Source: Halobacterium hubeiense
Lineage (GTDB): Archaea > Halobacteriota > Halobacteria > Halobacteriales > Halobacteriaceae
Direction of reading: 5' to 3'
DNA: 64,000 bases
Assembly (NCBI RefSeq): GCF_001488575.1
Contig: NZ_LN831302.1
Location: 310,001 to 374,000, forward strand
Below are positions 62,042 through 64,000 of this stretch, one piece after another (position 1 is the first letter of the stretch; the number at the start of each line of letters is the position of its first letter). The notes beneath the pieces were generated by a model. The model did not search any database, was not told the origin of the DNA, and was given only the letters and a program-made list of their open reading frames with translations. The position numbers and the translations under genes are program-made.

Positions 62042-62810
62042 GGCGTTCGCCGTCGCCTCCGGGAAGGGAGGCACCGGGAAGACGACGAACACGCTCGCGC
62101 TCGGGATGGCGCTCGCCGAGGACTACGACGTGACGGTCGTGGACGCCGACACCGGGATGGCGAATCTCCTCTTCCACGCCGGACTCGCGGACGTGGACGT
62201 GACCCTCCACGACCTCCTCGTCGCGGACACCGACGCCGCGGTCTCGGACGCCGTCTACGAGCGCTACGGGATGCGCGTCGTCCCCTGCGGCACGGGCCTG
62301 GGCGACTTCCGCGCGGCGGACCCGGCCCGACTCCGCGACGTCGTCGCCGTCCTCGCCGCCGACACGGACGTCCTCCTCTTGGATTCGCCGGCGACGCTGG
62401 CGAGCCGCAGCGCCGTCCTCCCCATCGTCCTCGCGGACCGCGCGGTGCTGGTCGTCCAGCCGACGATTCCCGCCATCTCGGACGCGCTCAAGGTCCAGGA
62501 GTACGCGACGTCGTACGGCACGGGCGTCGCGGGCACGCTCTACAACAAGGTCCAGGGCCCCGAGGCGGTCGAGCGCGTCGCCGCGAAGTCCGGCCGGTAC
62601 TTCGAGGGCGAGACGCTGGGAACCGTCCCCGAGGCCGAGGCGGTCCGGGCCGCGCGCCCCTCGGCGTCGCCGAGCCGGCCTTCGACGTTGGCCTCCCAGA
62701 TGCGGGACTTGCACTCGTCGATGAGTTCGTCGTCGCCGGGGAGGCGGTCGGGTTCGCGGACCGCGTACTTGGTGTCGAAGGCGTCCCGGCCGAGCACGCG
62801 CTCGCGGTAG
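62034..62810 (+). pseudogene. MinD/ParA-like ATPase, truncated at base 62660
   Basis: Residues 1-209 are a MinD/ParA-type ATPase: the deviant Walker A GKGGTGKTTNT at 10-20, VVDADTGMANLLFHAGL (Walker A' Asp), DVLLLDSPAT and VVQPTIPAISDALK. At Pro209 (base 62660) the match ends, and the remaining 49 codons are antisense to the next gene, which itself breaks at the same point. Family members are longer and end in another helix. It is therefore a 3'-truncated gene joined to foreign sequence. Confidence 0.78.
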
Positions 62811-63388
62811 ACGACCACCGGGACGTCGAAGTCCCTGAAGGGGACGGTGTAGCGGGCGACGCGCTCGGAGAGGAAGCGGTCGAGGTGCGGCGGGTCGGTG
62901 GGCAGGTCGGTGACGGCGGGCGCGTACTCGCTGGTGTGCACCACGAGGGAGTCGGCCGCGGCGTCCGCGACTTCGACGCCGTCGTCGAGCGCGAGCGGCG
63001 TGAGGTCGCCGAGCCCCCGGAGGTCGCAGAGCACGTGGAACTCGACGCGGCGGCGGGCGGCCCGCGAGCAGTCGGTGAGGCGCGCGACCACGCGGCGGTG
63101 TTTCTCCCCGAGGCCGGCGGCGACCCGTTCTCGCGTCCCCTCCCGGGTGCGCGGCCGGGCGAGGTGGGCGTCCGCGAAGTAGTCGGTGACGCGGGCGAGC
63201 GCGGTCTCGTCGCCGGTCCCGAGCGGCGGCGTGCGGACGTCGTAGGTGAACTCGACGTCCCGCTCGGCGACGGTGACGACGACGCCGGGGTGGACTTCGT
63301 ACTGGCTGCGGACTTCGGGTGCGTACCACGCGTCCGTGTCGTCCGGTGGCACCGGCGACGGCACCGCGTGGTCGGCGCGTGCGGACAT
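62540..63388 (-). pseudogene. Type II/IV secretion (PilB/TadA-like) ATPase, N-terminal half only
   Basis: Residues 1-244 match the N-terminal part of haloarchaeal type II secretion/type IV pilus ATPases: AWYAPEVRSQYEVHPGV, PRTREGTRERVAAGLGEKHR, and FDTKYAVREPDRLPGDDELI. The conserved sequence stops at Gly244 (about base 62659), exactly where the convergent MinD-like gene loses its match. The nucleotide-binding half with Walker A is absent, and the last 38 codons are antisense to minD. A TTTAAATTTAG promoter 20-32 nt upstream is intact. The protein cannot be a working ATPase. Confidence 0.78.
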
Positions 63389-63500
63389 TACGAGCTACTG
63401 GTTCGTTACTAAATTTAAACTTTCACGATTCACACCAAATACGGGTGAGTCGAGTGAACTGTTCGCAAGACCTATACTCCGGACTTCGTAAACGCCGCCA

Positions 63501-64000
63501 GTGGACCGTAATCGACGCGCCCTCGTCGTCGCCCTCCTCTGCGTGGTCGCGGTGTCGTTGGCGGCCGCGACGCTCGCGAACCCCCAACAGCCCGCCGGTG
63601 GCACCGGGTTCGGCGACGGCGGCTCGGACCCCAGCGGCACCGCCACGCAGTCCGGGGACGGCGGCGACGGACTCGACAATCCGACGCCGGCCGACGGTAC
63701 GGGGCCGCTCGCCCTCCAGCCAGCCTGTGTCCCCGCGCTCGCGTCGCCGGGCGTCGGTTTCGCGCTCCTCGGGTTGGCGCTGTTGCTCGGCTTCGTCGCG
63801 TACCGCCGCGACGGCATCGTGCCCGCGGTCATCGTCGTGTTCGTCACGTCTACGGTGCTGTTCCCGGCGTGGTTGCTGGTCAGCGCCTGTGGCGACTTCG
63901 GGACCGACTCGCCCACCGACAGCGGTCTCATCCCCGAACTCCCGTCCGGGCCGTCCGCCGGCGGCCAAGCCGGTAGCGGGGGCGGCAGCGAACTGCTGTT
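63501..64000 (+). CDS. Membrane protein, start of an exported-region gene, runs off the window
   Basis: The frame opens with GTG 63501 and stays open to the end of the window (166 codons). It encodes a signal or anchor helix (RALVVALLCVVAVSLAAATLA), a Gly/Ser/Asp/Thr-rich linker and two further hydrophobic helices (about residues 85-105 and 110-130). A Pro/Gly/Ser tail follows. The layout resembles the start of haloarchaeal DUF4129-containing membrane proteins, often next to transglutaminase genes. CCTATAC about 30 nt upstream is a likely promoter. It is divergent from the truncated secretion ATPase. Confidence 0.6.
   Translation, partial: MDRNRRALVVALLCVVAVSLAAATLANPQQPAGGTGFGDGGSDPSGTATQSGDGGDGLDNPTPADGTGPLALQPACVPALASPGVGFALLGLALLLGFVAYRRDGIVPAVIVVFVTSTVLFPAWLLVSACGDFGTDSPTDSGLIPELPSGPSAGGQAGSGGGSELL

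Overview
The window is chromosomal DNA of a halophilic archaeon (class Halobacteria), most like Halobacterium. The evidence is the high GC content, the strongly acidic proteins, many leaderless genes with a TATA-like box about 26-31 nt before the start codon, twin-arginine signal sequences, and haloarchaea-specific families: bat-type HTH_10 regulators, RNA polymerase subunit epsilon, and CdrS/CdrL. The gene order histone, salactin-like actin, mutL, mutS, psmA, mutS, cdrS-ftsZ2 agrees, from memory, with Halobacterium salinarum. No CRISPR array, rRNA operon or intact transposase gene is seen.

Layout. 1-8.9 kb: DUF5790-like protein (partial), MptD, Azf (NAD-dependent glucose-6-phosphate dehydrogenase), HtpX, a DUF309 protein, a PHP protein, tRNA-Arg, then a chromatin group (multi-OB RPA, fused-dimer histone, histone deacetylase-like protein) and the CCA enzyme. 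9-15.5 kb: tRNA-Asn, an intron-containing tRNA-Met, an exported amidohydrolase, an HTH_10 regulator and a phosphonate-type ABC transporter (phnD-C-E-E). 15.6-26.4 kb: two hypothetical proteins, UbaA, an alpha/beta hydrolase, a salactin-like actin, a flavin disulfide oxidoreductase, a broken peptide-binding lipoprotein, a second HTH_10 regulator, gamma-glutamyltransferase and KDG kinase. 26.4-43.2 kb: a DNA-repair-rich stretch (mutL, two mutS, a MutS2-like ATPase, nucS), with psmA, a thioredoxin, RNAP epsilon, a DsbA/FrnE oxidoreductase and nadE in between. 43.2-57.3 kb: membrane proteins, L15e, an Mrr-like membrane protein, a frameshifted surface protein, Rio2, a lipoate ligase, a peroxiredoxin, endonuclease IV, a methyltransferase, an M29 aminopeptidase, an HD hydrolase and NcsA. 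57.3-64 kb: ftsZ2-cdrS-cdrL, tRNA-Tyr, a sugar porter, and two convergent truncated genes (a MinD-like ATPase and a type II/IV secretion ATPase).

The most unusual signals are non-coding or show genome damage. Five copies of a 44-bp promoter-like element, about 120 bp apart within each group, lie on the minus strand around the DsbA-like gene and upstream of RNAP epsilon. Two tRNA genes (Arg and Met) each have a short direct copy of their 3' end 132-160 bp downstream, like collapsed attachment sites. Repeated GTAAGAC/GTCTTAC half-sites fill the cdrS promoter. Two secretion/partitioning-type genes are fused tail to tail at one base position near 62,660. A CT-repeat frameshift and two further frameshifts break two exported proteins, and a double-hairpin element is inserted in frame in the lipoate ligase.

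Functional links. The RPA, histone and deacetylase genes suggest co-regulated chromatin and ssDNA management. The cdrL/cdrS/ftsZ2 block controls cell division. The mismatch-repair genes include both MutS/MutL and the NucS/EndoMS system. UbaA and NcsA belong to the same tRNA-thiolation/SAMP pathway, and KDG kinase and Azf belong to sugar oxidation.
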